A DNA stretch of 64,000 nucleotides from VXRD01 sp965232265 (lineage in GTDB: Bacteria > Latescibacterota > UBA2968), in NCBI GenBank assembly GCA_965232265.1, contig CBDDPH010000002.1, positions 1,054,001 through 1,118,000 on the forward strand, written 5' to 3'. A model generated the notes under the pieces. It was not told the origin of the DNA and ran no database searches. It worked only from the letters and a program-made list of their open reading frames with translations. Of the stretch, positions 1 to 7,139 are shown piece by piece. Position 1 is the first letter of the stretch; each line of letters starts with the position of its first letter. Position numbers and translations under genes: made by a program.

Positions 1-1
1 T

Positions 2-466
2 TTTGAGATTCGAGAAGCAATGCGAGAAGCAGATGTCGAGATCATTATTCAAAGAGCCAGAGAAAAGTTCCCCAACGTCAGGCCGCGTATCATCTCGGAC
101 AACGGTCCACAGTTTATCGCGCGTGCCTTCAAGTCCTTTATCAGACACTGTGGGATGACCCATGTGCGTACCTCGCCGTTTTATCCGCAATCCAATGGCA
201 AGATCGAGCGGTGGCACCAATCGCTCAAGCGCGAGTGTATTCGCCCTAAAACACCGACAAATTTGGAGGAGGCGCGAGAAGTGGTTGCCAGATTTGTCGC
301 GCATTACAACCACAAGAGATACCACGCCAGCATCGGGTATATCGCACCTGTGGATAAACTGTCTGGTCGAGCACCGATTATTGTTAAAGAACGAAAACGC
401 AAGTTGGCGCAGGCAAAATGCTTGCGTGCCCAACTCAGAGCCGTCAAACCCGTTGCCCATTTGTAG
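2..466 (+). CDS. IS3-type transposase, C-terminal part (partial at window edge)
   Basis: This is the C-terminal part of a DDE (rve/integrase core) transposase. The frame is open to the left edge, so the true start lies outside the window; the ATG at 20 is internal. The motif ISDNGPQF carries the second catalytic Asp and NGKIERWH the catalytic Glu, about 35 residues later, the spacing of IS3/IS481-type enzymes. The ending with HYNHKRYHASIGYIAP is typical of IS3 OrfB. It cuts and joins element ends. No terminal inverted repeat could be placed after the stop. Family assignment is confident; whether the element is intact cannot be judged. Confidence 0.88.
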   Translation, partial: FEIREAMREADVEIIIQRAREKFPNVRPRIISDNGPQFIARAFKSFIRHCGMTHVRTSPFYPQSNGKIERWHQSLKRECIRPKTPTNLEEAREVVARFVAHYNHKRYHASIGYIAPVDKLSGRAPIIVKERKRKLAQAKCLRAQLRAVKPVAHL

Positions 467-506
467 CTTAACGACAACACCCAAAATTCCACTTTACTTT
501 GAACCA

Positions 507-995
507 TTACAGATCATACACCTCTGTATCTTCTTCCGTCTCGTCTTCTGAGTAGTCTTCTTCCTCTTCATCACCGGTCAGCCAATCCCATGCCTCCTCA
601 AGCTCCTCCCATGCCTCCTCAAGCTCCTCCCCTGCCTCCTTAAGCTCCTCCCATACCTCCTCAAGATCCTCAGACACTTGATTGACACACCATTCAAAAG
701 CATCACCTATCGGATTTATTCCTTCACCTCCAATACCGTAAGATAAATTTGGATAGTGCTCTCCCTCCAAAAGATCCGGCACTTTAGGTTTCTGTTCCTC
801 TGCCGCTTTTTGTGCTTCACTCAGCCATGAATCTATTTCGGCCTGTGAAACCTGTTCAGTCGGACCACCACTACCATCATTCCCTCCCCGCGCCATGCTC
901 ATTTCTTGAGGTGAAATGGTCTCAGAGAGAATGGAGAGCGGCTTGCAGGTGAGTCCTGCGATGGATGTGGTGTGTTCAAAAATACTTTCTGGCAT
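507..995 (-). CDS. Highly acidic protein with Glu-rich helical repeats, unknown function
   Basis: I do not recognise a family. The 162-residue protein starts at an ATG preceded by a clear AGGAGG about 7 nt upstream. Residues 1-60 are neutral and Ser/Gly-rich (ARGGNDGSGG near 35-44). Residues 108-140 hold repeated EELEEAWEEL-like heptads, predicted as an amphipathic acidic helix. The last 20 residues are almost all Asp/Glu. There is no signal peptide or membrane segment. It lies downstream of the receiver-AraC regulator on the same strand, with a palindromic repeat between them. A decayed acidic ORF sits at the matching place in the duplicated region near 6.2-6.4 kb, so acidic protein and regulator may form an old pair. 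Confidence 0.6.
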   Translation of the reverse strand: MPESIFEHTTSIAGLTCKPLSILSETISPQEMSMARGGNDGSGGPTEQVSQAEIDSWLSEAQKAAEEQKPKVPDLLEGEHYPNLSYGIGGEGINPIGDAFEWCVNQVSEDLEEVWEELKEAGEELEEAWEELEEAWDWLTGDEEEEDYSEDETEEDTEVYDL

Positions 996-1046
996 GATAC
1001 AACCTCCTGTTAAGGGTTATATTTCTTTTGCGAGCAACAAACGAAT

Positions 1047-1080
1047 GGTGTACAACTACCTGTTCTCCAGGCCAGTTCAT
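1047..1080 (-). repeat. Dispersed palindromic repeat, family A copy 1
   Basis: Inverted-repeat element read on the minus strand as TGAACTGGCC, a short loop, then an imperfect return arm and GTACACC. The same core recurs near 3.14, 13.45, 34.70 and 51.00 kb, always between genes. Here it lies between the regulator and the acidic gene, just after a short ATG reading frame that follows AAAGGAGG, and may have separated an original start from its gene. Confidence 0.75.
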
Positions 1081-1093
1081 CGGTTTCTATTCA

Positions 1094-1265
1094 TACCTCC
1101 TTTCGTTGCGTTCAGTGCTATGGGTGAGAGATGGATTTCAAAATTGTGAGAGAAACGTCTAAATTTCTCCCTACCAAACTTTTTTGCGATATTGAGTAGC
1201 AGAAATGTCATGTATCCTCTTGAAAGCGTGACAGAAACTACTTGATGAATTAAACCCACATAGGC
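1094..1265. repeat. Long direct repeat, copy 1 left part
   Basis: This stretch covers the 3' end of the receiver-AraC gene and the sequence after it. It reappears with roughly 85-90% identity at 6415-6484 plus 6696-6797. The copy at 6.4 kb is interrupted by a 211-bp insertion at the CTAAAT that lies here at 1159-1164. Confidence 0.85.
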
Positions 1266-1962
1266 GTGCAATTTCATATATCGACAGTGATGAGCCTGTC
1301 AGAAAGTGCTCTGCCTGTGCTATTCTGATCTCTCGCAATTTTTCGCTGAAGGTTTTGTTAAAAAATTTTTTGAACAGCACATGACCGTGCGGTGGGGTGA
1401 TCTGAAAATGGTATGCGAGGTCTTTAAATTTCAGGTTTGGATCTCTGTAACGCTCCTCCAAAAATGATTCCAATGCCTCTGGTGAAACCTTCTCTCGGCC
1501 GGTGTTTAACGGCTGTTGAAAGGACCTGGGCAGTGAACGGGACGCTTCACGGACTCGCGACACCTTGTATCCCACTTCATTCAGTAGAATACAGTTTTTG
1601 ACCTCTGCCAAAAATTCGTCTTTCACAATCGGTTTATCAAGTACGCCCACAGTGCCTGCTGTGAGTATCTCTTTCGTTACTTTCATGAACACAACACTCC
1701 CCATAATCAGGACGTTTGTCTGAATGTTATCTGCTGCAACGCGCTCCAAAAATGCGACCCCATCGAGACCTGCCATATACATTTCAGCGATGACGAGATG
1801 GATCTTCTTTCGTCTCAAAATTTCAAGCCCTTCTTTTGCATTTTCCGCCGTTAGCACGTCATAAGGTTCATCGCCCAGGAATCCCACAAGGGTCGAGAGA
1901 ACGCGAGTGTCGTGATCTATGATCAGAATTTTCCGCTTGTTCAGATCAGGACGCGAAGCCAA
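1171..1962 (-). CDS. Response-regulator-like transcription factor: receiver domain plus AraC-type HTH
   Basis: Cytoplasmic regulator of 263 residues. Residues 10-125 form a CheY-like receiver: acidic pocket IIDHD (Asp16, Asp18), Ser89 and Lys110 are all present. The phospho-acceptor is Glu60 (LVIAEMYM) where Asp is expected, so normal phosphorylation is unlikely and a permanently active state is possible. Residues 160-263 form an AraC-type double helix-turn-helix ending in the family motif (CGFNSSSSFCHAFKR). The frame has no ATG; TTG at 1962 is the best available start and has no good ribosome site. No sensor kinase is adjacent. The acidic gene follows on the same strand. A fragment of a second copy lies at 6696-6797. 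Confidence 0.85.
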   Translation of the reverse strand: MASRPDLNKRKILIIDHDTRVLSTLVGFLGDEPYDVLTAENAKEGLEILRRKKIHLVIAEMYMAGLDGVAFLERVAADNIQTNVLIMGSVVFMKVTKEILTAGTVGVLDKPIVKDEFLAEVKNCILLNEVGYKVSRVREASRSLPRSFQQPLNTGREKVSPEALESFLEERYRDPNLKFKDLAYHFQITPPHGHVLFKKFFNKTFSEKLREIRIAQAEHFLTGSSLSIYEIARLCGFNSSSSFCHAFKRIHDISATQYRKKVW

Positions 1963-2112
1963 TTTGGATTTTTTAGATAATAATCTTTGTAAAGCATTAT
2001 TTTTATTTTATATAGAGATTATTTTTGGATAAAAGTCGGATTGAATATCGAATTAAGAGGTGAGCATATTGTTCACTTTTCTCTTTTCGATTTGAACATT
2101 ATGTGCTTTTAC

Positions 2113-2320
2113 TTTGCATTGACAATCGCGCTTCAGGTCGTTACTTTAGTTTTGCCTTCTCAAGTTATCAGCTTGAGATATTTGCCGCCGCTGACAGTTG
2201 ACTTAGCCGAGTCTTGTCAGCGGCTTTTTTATGATAATACCTTGCGCCTGTAATTACAATTTAAAAAGATTGCTCATATATTAGAATCATTGCTTATATG
2301 TTAGATTTTTTCATTTTTTT
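2113..2320. repeat. Long direct repeat, copy 1 right part
   Basis: Begins at TTTGCATTGACAATCGCG and includes a terminator hairpin. It is repeated at about 6798-7005 with only a few substitutions. In the 6.8-kb copy this segment is joined directly to the regulator tail, so about 850 bp (most of the regulator gene) is missing there. Confidence 0.85.
2187..2230 (+). terminator. Rho-independent terminator (copy 1)
   Basis: Perfect 10-bp stem GCCGCTGACA/TGTCAGCGGC followed by six T on the plus strand. It lies inside the duplicated segment. No plus-strand gene stands before it in this window, so it may be a relic carried with the repeat. Confidence 0.75.
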
Positions 2321-2330
2321 CAGTTGATGA

Positions 2331-2361
2331 AAAAAGCCGACGTTTGTGCGTCGGCTTTTTT
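2331..2361. terminator. Bidirectional terminator after the M16/zinc-ribbon operon
   Basis: Stem AAAAAGCCGACG / CGTCGGCTTTTT with a 6-nt loop; T-runs exist on both strands. It lies 28 nt past the stop of the minus-strand zinc-ribbon gene and should end that transcript. Confidence 0.85.
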
Positions 2362-2388
2362 GTTTGGATCTGCTTTGCATATAATTAT

Positions 2389-2961
2389 TTAATCTGGTTC
2401 AAATACACGCCATTCTGAGTCGGATGACTTCTTGAGCACTGTCTTGTCCGAAAGCAGGACATGAAATCTGTATCGCCTGCCCTGAACAGGCATGTGTGCA
2501 TGGACTGAATAGCAACGCCGGCAAGCCGTTATCTTGATCTCTGTGTCGCAGAGAATACAGTCCCAACGCCCCTGAGGTTTTCTTTTGCATCGCAGACACT
2601 CGATTTGTTCGATCAGGTTTTTGTTGCGTTCTTGGTATTTCACCAACTCGCCAGGAGCTATCATAGCACCTATATATGATAGACCAGCCGAGTGACACAC
2701 TTTGCAGTGCCATTCTGAAAAGTCTCCGTACACGAGATGACAATTACCACATACGGAAATGTACTCCACATCTGGCTCGCGGTCCTCAAAGTGCCTGAAG
2801 TATTCCAGAATATCGGTTTTATCATCATCGGACAATTTTTCATAAGGCTGTAGTTTGGATCCACACTTCTCGCAGGAGTAGCCAAAGAAACGTTTTGCCA
2901 AGAGACCACCAATTCCCAGGAATAGGATAATGAGGGTGATCATAATAATAAATGCTTCCAC
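2389..2961 (-). CDS. Membrane-anchored protein with six CxxC zinc-binding knuckles, unknown function
   Basis: 190 residues. Residues 5-25 form one hydrophobic segment (an N-terminal anchor), followed by a soluble part with six CxxC pairs (CEKC, CGNC, CKVC, CLRC, CILC, CRRC), consistent with three zinc ribbons. The start is GTG at 2961 with GAGG upstream; an ATG at 2943 is possible. It is probably the last gene of the minus-strand unit with the two M16 peptidases, though 298 bp of repeat-rich DNA separates them. The role is unknown; zinc ribbons suggest a protein- or nucleic-acid-binding function. Confidence 0.65.
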   Translation of the reverse strand: MEAFIIMITLIILFLGIGGLLAKRFFGYSCEKCGSKLQPYEKLSDDDKTDILEYFRHFEDREPDVEYISVCGNCHLVYGDFSEWHCKVCHSAGLSYIGAMIAPGELVKYQERNKNLIEQIECLRCKRKPQGRWDCILCDTEIKITACRRCYSVHAHMPVQGRRYRFHVLLSDKTVLKKSSDSEWRVFEPD

Positions 2962-2987
2962 AGTCGGTTCCTCATGTCAGTGGTTAT

Positions 2988-3128
2988 TGCTACGTCCTCT
3001 ACCCCACGGGTTTTCATCCCTGTTCATCCGTGCTTGCCTTTCCTCTGCATCCACCTATCGCCTGCCTCCCTCTGATCTATGTGCAGATGCTACATCCTCT
3101 GCTCTACGGGTTTTCATCCTGATTATCC
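2988..3128 (+). repeat. Two short direct repeats (CTACGGGTTTTCATCC type)
   Basis: A roughly 40-bp unit at 2988-3029 and 3088-3128 shares the core ACGGGTTTTCATCC. A related piece (CTACGGGTTTTTTCATC) occurs near 7038-7053. Noncoding, in the gap between the zinc-ribbon gene and the M16 partner gene. Confidence 0.65.
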
Positions 3129-3140
3129 TACCCATCCTGA

Positions 3141-3175
3141 TGAACTGGTCTGTAAAACGACCAGTTGTACACCGC
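3141..3175 (+). repeat. Dispersed palindromic repeat, family A copy 2
   Basis: TGAACTGGTC - 10-nt loop - GACCAGTTGTACACC. The arms are complementary and have changed together (GGTC/GACC here versus GGCC/GGCC elsewhere), which suggests that the folded form is maintained. Confidence 0.8.
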
Positions 3176-3259
3176 CTCTGACTGGGGTTGCATTTGCCTT
3201 TTTATCTGCGTCTATCTGCGTTCATCCCTGCTTACACTCGCAGGGACATGCCTGCGGAT

Positions 3260-4579
3260 CTACTCAATCAATTCTTTACCACTGTGAATGCGAATATCAA
3301 CGTCAGGCAAATGTTTCTTCAGAATGTCTATGATGTGATCCCTCGGACCGAGAAATATCATAATCATATTTTCTGGCACGAAGAATTTTTCGAGAAAGGC
3401 ACGTACCTCAGCAGCGGTGACAGACTCATAGCCGCCTTTGCGGATTGGTGTGTTGTAAATGGCTCTGCTTACTTCGCGGTCAAGGCTTCGCTGGGGTGTC
3501 TGGTTGAAGACATCAGGCACCGTGAGAATTTCACGGCGTTCTTTGAGTGCCTCCCAAAAACGAGGATTGTCGGGTAGTTCTCGGATAAAGTCAGACATCT
3601 TTACAATCAATTCTTCGCTGTTATGTTGTTCAGGATCAGCGAAAATATAAAGATACCTGACGCCTTCTGTCCATCGTATCTGACAAGAAGGGCTATAGAC
3701 CAATCCCAATTCTTGTCTGAAATACCGACGAATCAGACCCTGGCCATCGTCCAGAAATGCCTCTGATACGAGTGTGGAAATATAGGTTTCTTCACCAATA
3801 CTACCACAGGGGATTAACCAAAAGCCGAACACACTCTTTATATTTGAATGAAAGACAAAAGCGGAAGGGCCAACACGATAATCCGTTGTTGGGAATTTCA
3901 GTGAATGCACAAACCCGTCCCTTTGTCGTTCTTCGGTAATCGGACGCAGCAATTTCGCAACCTCAGTGGAATCGAGGTCTGAGATCACCTTAAAAAACAC
4001 CACATCTGTTTTCAGCAGTTGATCATAATATTGTCTAACGTCCTCAACCGAGATATTATTCAGCGTTTTTAAGGACTTGAGTTTCTTAATACCTTTTGTT
4101 TCTGCAACTGCAAAATTTCTCATAAGCGGATAGGGGTATCTCCTGAGATAATTCTGATAATCAGTAACCATTAGTTTTTTCACATATTGCAAGTCAGACG
4201 CAGAAAACTCGAGATTATATATGAGATTGCGGACTATTTCTATGGACTCAGCACAATTCTCAGATTGGCCATAAATGGATATTGTATGGTATAGCGTTCT
4301 GGTAAAGGTATTTAGACGAGTACCTAATGCTTCCAGTTGATCCAAATGTCCCTGCTTTTTGGCAGCTTCCTGAATGAGTTTTGAGACTGTTACTGCAAGC
4401 CCAGTCTGAGAAGGTGGTGCCTGGTTGCTTCCTGCACCGAGGAAGACAATCTCAATACTGGTCAAGGGCGCGCGTTTGTCCTGGCAATAAAAAATATGGT
4501 GGTTGGGTATCTCTGCAAAAGCGGACAGGCTGCCAACTACGTAACACAGGATAAAACTAAGCATCACTTTCAAGAACAT
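3260..4579 (-). CDS. M16 (insulinase-type) peptidase-like protein, inactive partner subunit
   Basis: 439 residues with a Sec signal peptide (residues 1-22, ending AFA), so it should act in the periplasm. The N-terminal half has the M16 fold but lacks the HxxEH zinc motif (GLAVTVSKL stands in its place). The C-terminal half keeps the pattern around RRYFRQELGLVYSPS expected of the Arg/Tyr-bearing subunit of M16B heterodimers. The active partner is encoded just upstream at 4696-6051, and a 33-codon ORF ends 3 nt before this start. Together they probably form a clamshell protease that degrades or trims peptides. The substrate is unknown. Confidence 0.82.
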   Translation of the reverse strand: MFLKVMLSFILCYVVGSLSAFAEIPNHHIFYCQDKRAPLTSIEIVFLGAGSNQAPPSQTGLAVTVSKLIQEAAKKQGHLDQLEALGTRLNTFTRTLYHTISIYGQSENCAESIEIVRNLIYNLEFSASDLQYVKKLMVTDYQNYLRRYPYPLMRNFAVAETKGIKKLKSLKTLNNISVEDVRQYYDQLLKTDVVFFKVISDLDSTEVAKLLRPITEERQRDGFVHSLKFPTTDYRVGPSAFVFHSNIKSVFGFWLIPCGSIGEETYISTLVSEAFLDDGQGLIRRYFRQELGLVYSPSCQIRWTEGVRYLYIFADPEQHNSEELIVKMSDFIRELPDNPRFWEALKERREILTVPDVFNQTPQRSLDREVSRAIYNTPIRKGGYESVTAAEVRAFLEKFFVPENMIMIFLGPRDHIIDILKKHLPDVDIRIHSGKELIE

Positions 4580-4582
4580 GAT

Positions 4583-4684
4583 TCATTGGCCTTTCAGGAG
4601 AACTTCCTGTGCAATTTTTTCCCCTATATCAGCAGTGTGATAAGGCCCCAAAAGCGTTAGAAAACCTGCGAATACCAATATCAT
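4583..4684 (-). CDS. Possible 33-residue small protein between the two M16 genes
   Basis: An ATG frame of 33 codons starts 12 nt after the upstream peptidase stop (stop 4696, start 4684) and ends TGA 3 nt before the ATG of the next gene. The first 12 residues are hydrophobic (MILVFAGFLTLL), the rest polar. The tight spacing on both sides suggests translational coupling, but the frame is short and has no strong ribosome site. It could be chance, or the trace of a frameshifted extension of the upstream gene. Confidence 0.3.
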   Translation of the reverse strand: MILVFAGFLTLLGPYHTADIGEKIAQEVLLKGQ

Positions 4685-4695
4685 AAATCCGTAGT

Positions 4696-6051
4696 CTAAG
4701 GGGATTGGGGAGGAGACTTTTTGGGGATGGGCACCGTTAGGGAGTGGGTTATCGAATTATAATCCATCAGATATTGATCAATGATGCGCGGGATGTCTTC
4801 TCGGCGGATGGACTTGAGATCTTTTATCAATTTGGGATATAGGAGAGGATCATTCGTGCAGGCAAATGCCTGCCCAAATGAAGAGGCCATACTTAAGTGA
4901 TTGTAAAATGCGGAATACATTGCGGTCAATTGCTGGTTTCGAGCCGCATTGAGTTCTGCGTCGGATATTGTTTTCATTTTCTCCAGTTCTGCACTGATCA
5001 TGGCGTGGAGCTTATTTCTCGACGTATCATGGGGCAGTTCCGCATAGCAGTGCATCAAGCCAAATCCTTTATAGCTGTTAATCAACACGCTGAAGGATTT
5101 TGCAATGCCAGAATCAACCAGAGAAGACCTCAATGAATTTGAAGGTTTCTCCAAAATACGCTTCAAAATGAGCAGGCCAGCATAGTCTCGGTGTCCTGAT
5201 TCAGGTATGTACCAGCCTTTTCTCAATATGGTAAGGCTGAGATTTTTGGAAGTGCGTTTCAATCTTTTTCCAAGTACTTCATAGTTGGGGTATTGAAGCG
5301 CAGGAAATTCATGTGATAATTCGTCTGGTATTTGCTCGTTGCCATAAGCCCCATCCAATTTTGTCAGGACCTGCTCGACATCCACATCGCCGATCACAAC
5401 GATCAATCTCTTTTGGCGGCGCAGGAAATTCTCATAGTAATCTTTCAGATCATCAGGTTTGAGTTGTTTAAGAAAATCCTCCGCACCAAGGGCGTTAAAA
5501 TTTTTCTTTCCAAAGATTAAGCTAAAAAAATAATTTGCAGATCGGCGTGTTGGGCTCGCCAGTCTGCGGCTTCGTTCCGTCAGGATAATTTTCTTCTCCT
5601 TTTCTACGACTTCCTCATTGATTACTGTGTTGTAATATCTATCGCGGTCTATCTCTACTGCAAGATCAAACTTATCCTTCGGAAATCTGAGTATGAAGCG
5701 CGTATAATGATAAGACGTAGAGGCCGTTTTTTGGCCTCCATTCTCCATAACGATTTGATTGAGTTTCCCGTATTCATGGCCTCCTGTGCCTGACATGATA
5801 TGCTCTAAGAAGTGTAGCCGCCCCTGTTGGCCTTCCTGTTCATCTGCTGAACCAGCGCAGTAGAAGGTCTGGTATTCAAAGGCCGGGATTGTTTTATCTA
5901 CAACGATAACGGCGTCGAGGTTGGGATTGATGGTATAGTGTTGCGCGACGAGTTCTTCAGATAATGCTGCTGTGCCAATAAGTTGGTAGGCTGAGCAGGT
6001 ACTCGACAAGACGCATATAAGGAATGAGATGAGGGCATAAGTTTTTATCAT
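4696..6051 (-). CDS. M16 zinc metallopeptidase, active subunit
   Basis: 451 residues with a Sec signal peptide (about 1-21, ending CSA). The inverted zinc motif HxxEH is HFLEH at residues 80-84 and the third ligand is expected in the EEVVEKEKK stretch some 75 residues later. Length and two-lobed layout fit M16B enzymes such as bacterial processing-peptidase relatives. It is first in a minus-strand unit with its inactive partner, and acts in the periplasm. M16B pairs in other bacteria degrade short peptides or mature ribosomal peptides. Here only the neighbourhood of acidic polypeptides hints at a substrate, which is inference. Confidence 0.9.
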   Translation of the reverse strand: MIKTYALISFLICVLSSTCSAYQLIGTAALSEELVAQHYTINPNLDAVIVVDKTIPAFEYQTFYCAGSADEQEGQQGRLHFLEHIMSGTGGHEYGKLNQIVMENGGQKTASTSYHYTRFILRFPKDKFDLAVEIDRDRYYNTVINEEVVEKEKKIILTERSRRLASPTRRSANYFFSLIFGKKNFNALGAEDFLKQLKPDDLKDYYENFLRRQKRLIVVIGDVDVEQVLTKLDGAYGNEQIPDELSHEFPALQYPNYEVLGKRLKRTSKNLSLTILRKGWYIPESGHRDYAGLLILKRILEKPSNSLRSSLVDSGIAKSFSVLINSYKGFGLMHCYAELPHDTSRNKLHAMISAELEKMKTISDAELNAARNQQLTAMYSAFYNHLSMASSFGQAFACTNDPLLYPKLIKDLKSIRREDIPRIIDQYLMDYNSITHSLTVPIPKKSPPQSP

Positions 6052-6192
6052 GTTCGATACTCAGCAAAGTTAGAAGTAGTAGCTTCGTCTATATGTCTGG
6101 ATACATTCTTGCATCACACAGTATAAAATCTGAAGGTTCTTCCAGCAAGCCTGAAAGAACCTCCTTTGATGTTTCAACACACAGGTTTAGGG

Positions 6193-6432
6193 TTAAAAAA
6201 ACATTTCTTCGGGAGTGTCAACACCTTCATAGCCGCTGCTTCCCTCCTCAGAATCCCACTCATCTATAAAATCCTCCCAATCCTCTTCATCATCTGGATC
6301 TATCCAATCATAGTAGTCCTCTTCTTCAACGTTATCCAGAGCACCACCATTCTGGTCTTGTGTCCCACTGGAATCCGCCGATACGCTGGAATCCTTCGAT
6401 TCATTTTCTTTTTGTACCTCCTTTCGCTGCGT
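6193..6432 (-). pseudogene. Acidic ORF remnant without a start codon
   Basis: The open frame of 79 codons between a TGA at 6433 and a TAA at 6193 has no ATG, GTG or TTG in a usable place. Its product is extremely acidic (for example EEEDYYDWIDPDDEEDWED). A good AAAGGAGG stands just before it, but the position that is ATG in the 1.1-kb copy is ACA here. Composition and location after a regulator remnant mirror the acidic gene at 507-995. A different frame from the ATG near 6396 gives a basic, unlikely product. It may be a dead paralogue. Confidence 0.45.
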
Positions 6433-6484
6433 TCAGCGTTATGGGTGAAGATGCATTTCAAAATCGCGAGAAAAACGTCTAAAT

Positions 6485-6695
6485 AGTATGTCAAAAAAAT
6501 CTGCTAATACTTTTCTCATAGACTGGATTACTGGCGTCATGGTGTGGCTACGCCATGCCTTCGGCGTGCGCGTGTCGGCTAACCCCCTGCCGCAATGACA
6601 ACCGCTCGGAAGCCTGCCCCGTAATGCTCTTATACGGGGTCATTCCGACGCAGGCCAGAGTCCAGTGGATTCAGCCAAGAAACTTAGTTGACACA
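6485..6695. mobile_element. 211-bp nonautonomous insertion with CTAAAT target duplication
   Basis: CTAAAT occurs at 6479-6484 and again at 6696-6701, flanking DNA that is absent from the paralogous site at 1159-1164. This is the pattern of an insertion with a 6-bp target duplication. The ends are imperfectly inverted: TATGTCAA at the left, and TGTGTCAA at the right read on the other strand. Inside are a hairpin of CCCCGTA/TACGGGG and the phrase GGTCATTCCGACGCAGGC, of a type common in dispersed intergenic repeats. No transposase is encoded. Confidence 0.65.
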
Positions 6696-6797
6696 CTAAA
6701 TTTCTCCCTGTCTAACTTTTTTGCGATATTGAGTAGCAGAAATGCCATGTATCCTCTTGAAAGCGTGACAGAAACTACTTGATGAATGAAACCCACA
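6696..6797 (-). pseudogene. Remnant of a receiver-AraC regulator gene (C-terminal 33 codons)
   Basis: Translated on the minus strand this gives CGFHSSSSFCHAFKRIHGI then SATQYRKKVRQGEI and a stop, nearly identical to the end of the regulator at 1171-1962. The original stop is lost and a new one comes from the duplicated CTAAAT. The rest of the gene is deleted. Confidence 0.85.
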
Positions 6798-6871
6798 TTT
6801 GCATTGACAATCGCGCTTCAGGTTGCTAATTTAGTTTTGCCTTCTCAAGTTATCAGCTTGAGATATTTGCC

Positions 6872-6915
6872 GCCGCTGACAGTTGACTTAGCCGAGTCTT
6901 GTCAGCGGCTTTTTT
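6872..6915 (+). terminator. Rho-independent terminator (copy 2)
   Basis: Same perfect 10-bp stem and T-run as at 2187-2230, preserved in the second repeat copy. Confidence 0.7.
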
Positions 6916-7051
6916 ATGATAATACCTTGCGCCTGTAATTACAATTCAAAAAGATTGCTCATATATTAGAATCATTGATCGTATATCAGATTTTTTCACT
7001 TTTTTCACTTTTTCCACTTTACACAACAAAATTTGCCCTACGGGTTTTTTC

Positions 7052-7139
7052 ATCACTGGATAGAACCACTCCAGTGCAGGCTCTGTTCATCCTGTTCATC
7101 CTTCAATCACTGGATAGAGGCGTTCCAGTGCAGGCTCTG
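7052..7139 (+). repeat. Two tandem 34-bp palindromic units
   Basis: Units at 7052-7085 and 7106-7139 read ATCACTGGATAGA, four variable bases, TCCAGTGCAGGCTCTG. CACTGGA and TCCAGTG are inverted arms. They are separated by CATCCTGTTCATCC-type filler. The second unit forms the last codons and stop of the ABC ATPase gene that ends at 7107. Confidence 0.8.

Larger units (their letters stand above)
1963..2388. other. Intergenic region between regulator and zinc-ribbon gene
   Basis: No credible gene. It holds an AT-rich stretch upstream of the regulator (about 1970-2040, a likely promoter zone), the right half of the long direct repeat, and two strong hairpin terminators. A 70-codon frame at 2041-2253 begins with TTG, runs through the terminator and is not believable. 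Confidence 0.7.
6415..7005. repeat. Long direct repeat, copy 2 (interrupted and internally deleted)
   Basis: Matches 1094-1265 (here 6415-6484 and 6696-6797) and then 2113-2320 (here 6798-7005). Relative to copy 1 it lacks about 850 bp of regulator gene and has gained 211 bp at 6485-6695. The region between the copies carries the M16 operon, so the whole locus looks like a segmental duplication followed by decay. Confidence 0.85.
6052..7106. other. 1-kb gene-free region made of decayed and mobile DNA
   Basis: No intact gene. From left to right it holds an acidic ORF without a start codon, the second copy of the long direct repeat, a 211-bp inserted element, a regulator-gene remnant, a terminator and a tandem palindromic repeat. 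The stretch just above 6052 should carry the promoter of the M16 operon. Confidence 0.75.

Noticed and set aside
2041..2253. 70-codon plus-strand ORF in the intergenic region
   Set aside because: TTG start without ribosome site, and it reads through a terminator stem.
6300..6494. 64-codon basic ORF on the minus strand
   Set aside because: An alternative frame over the acidic remnant and target-site DNA; no family features.
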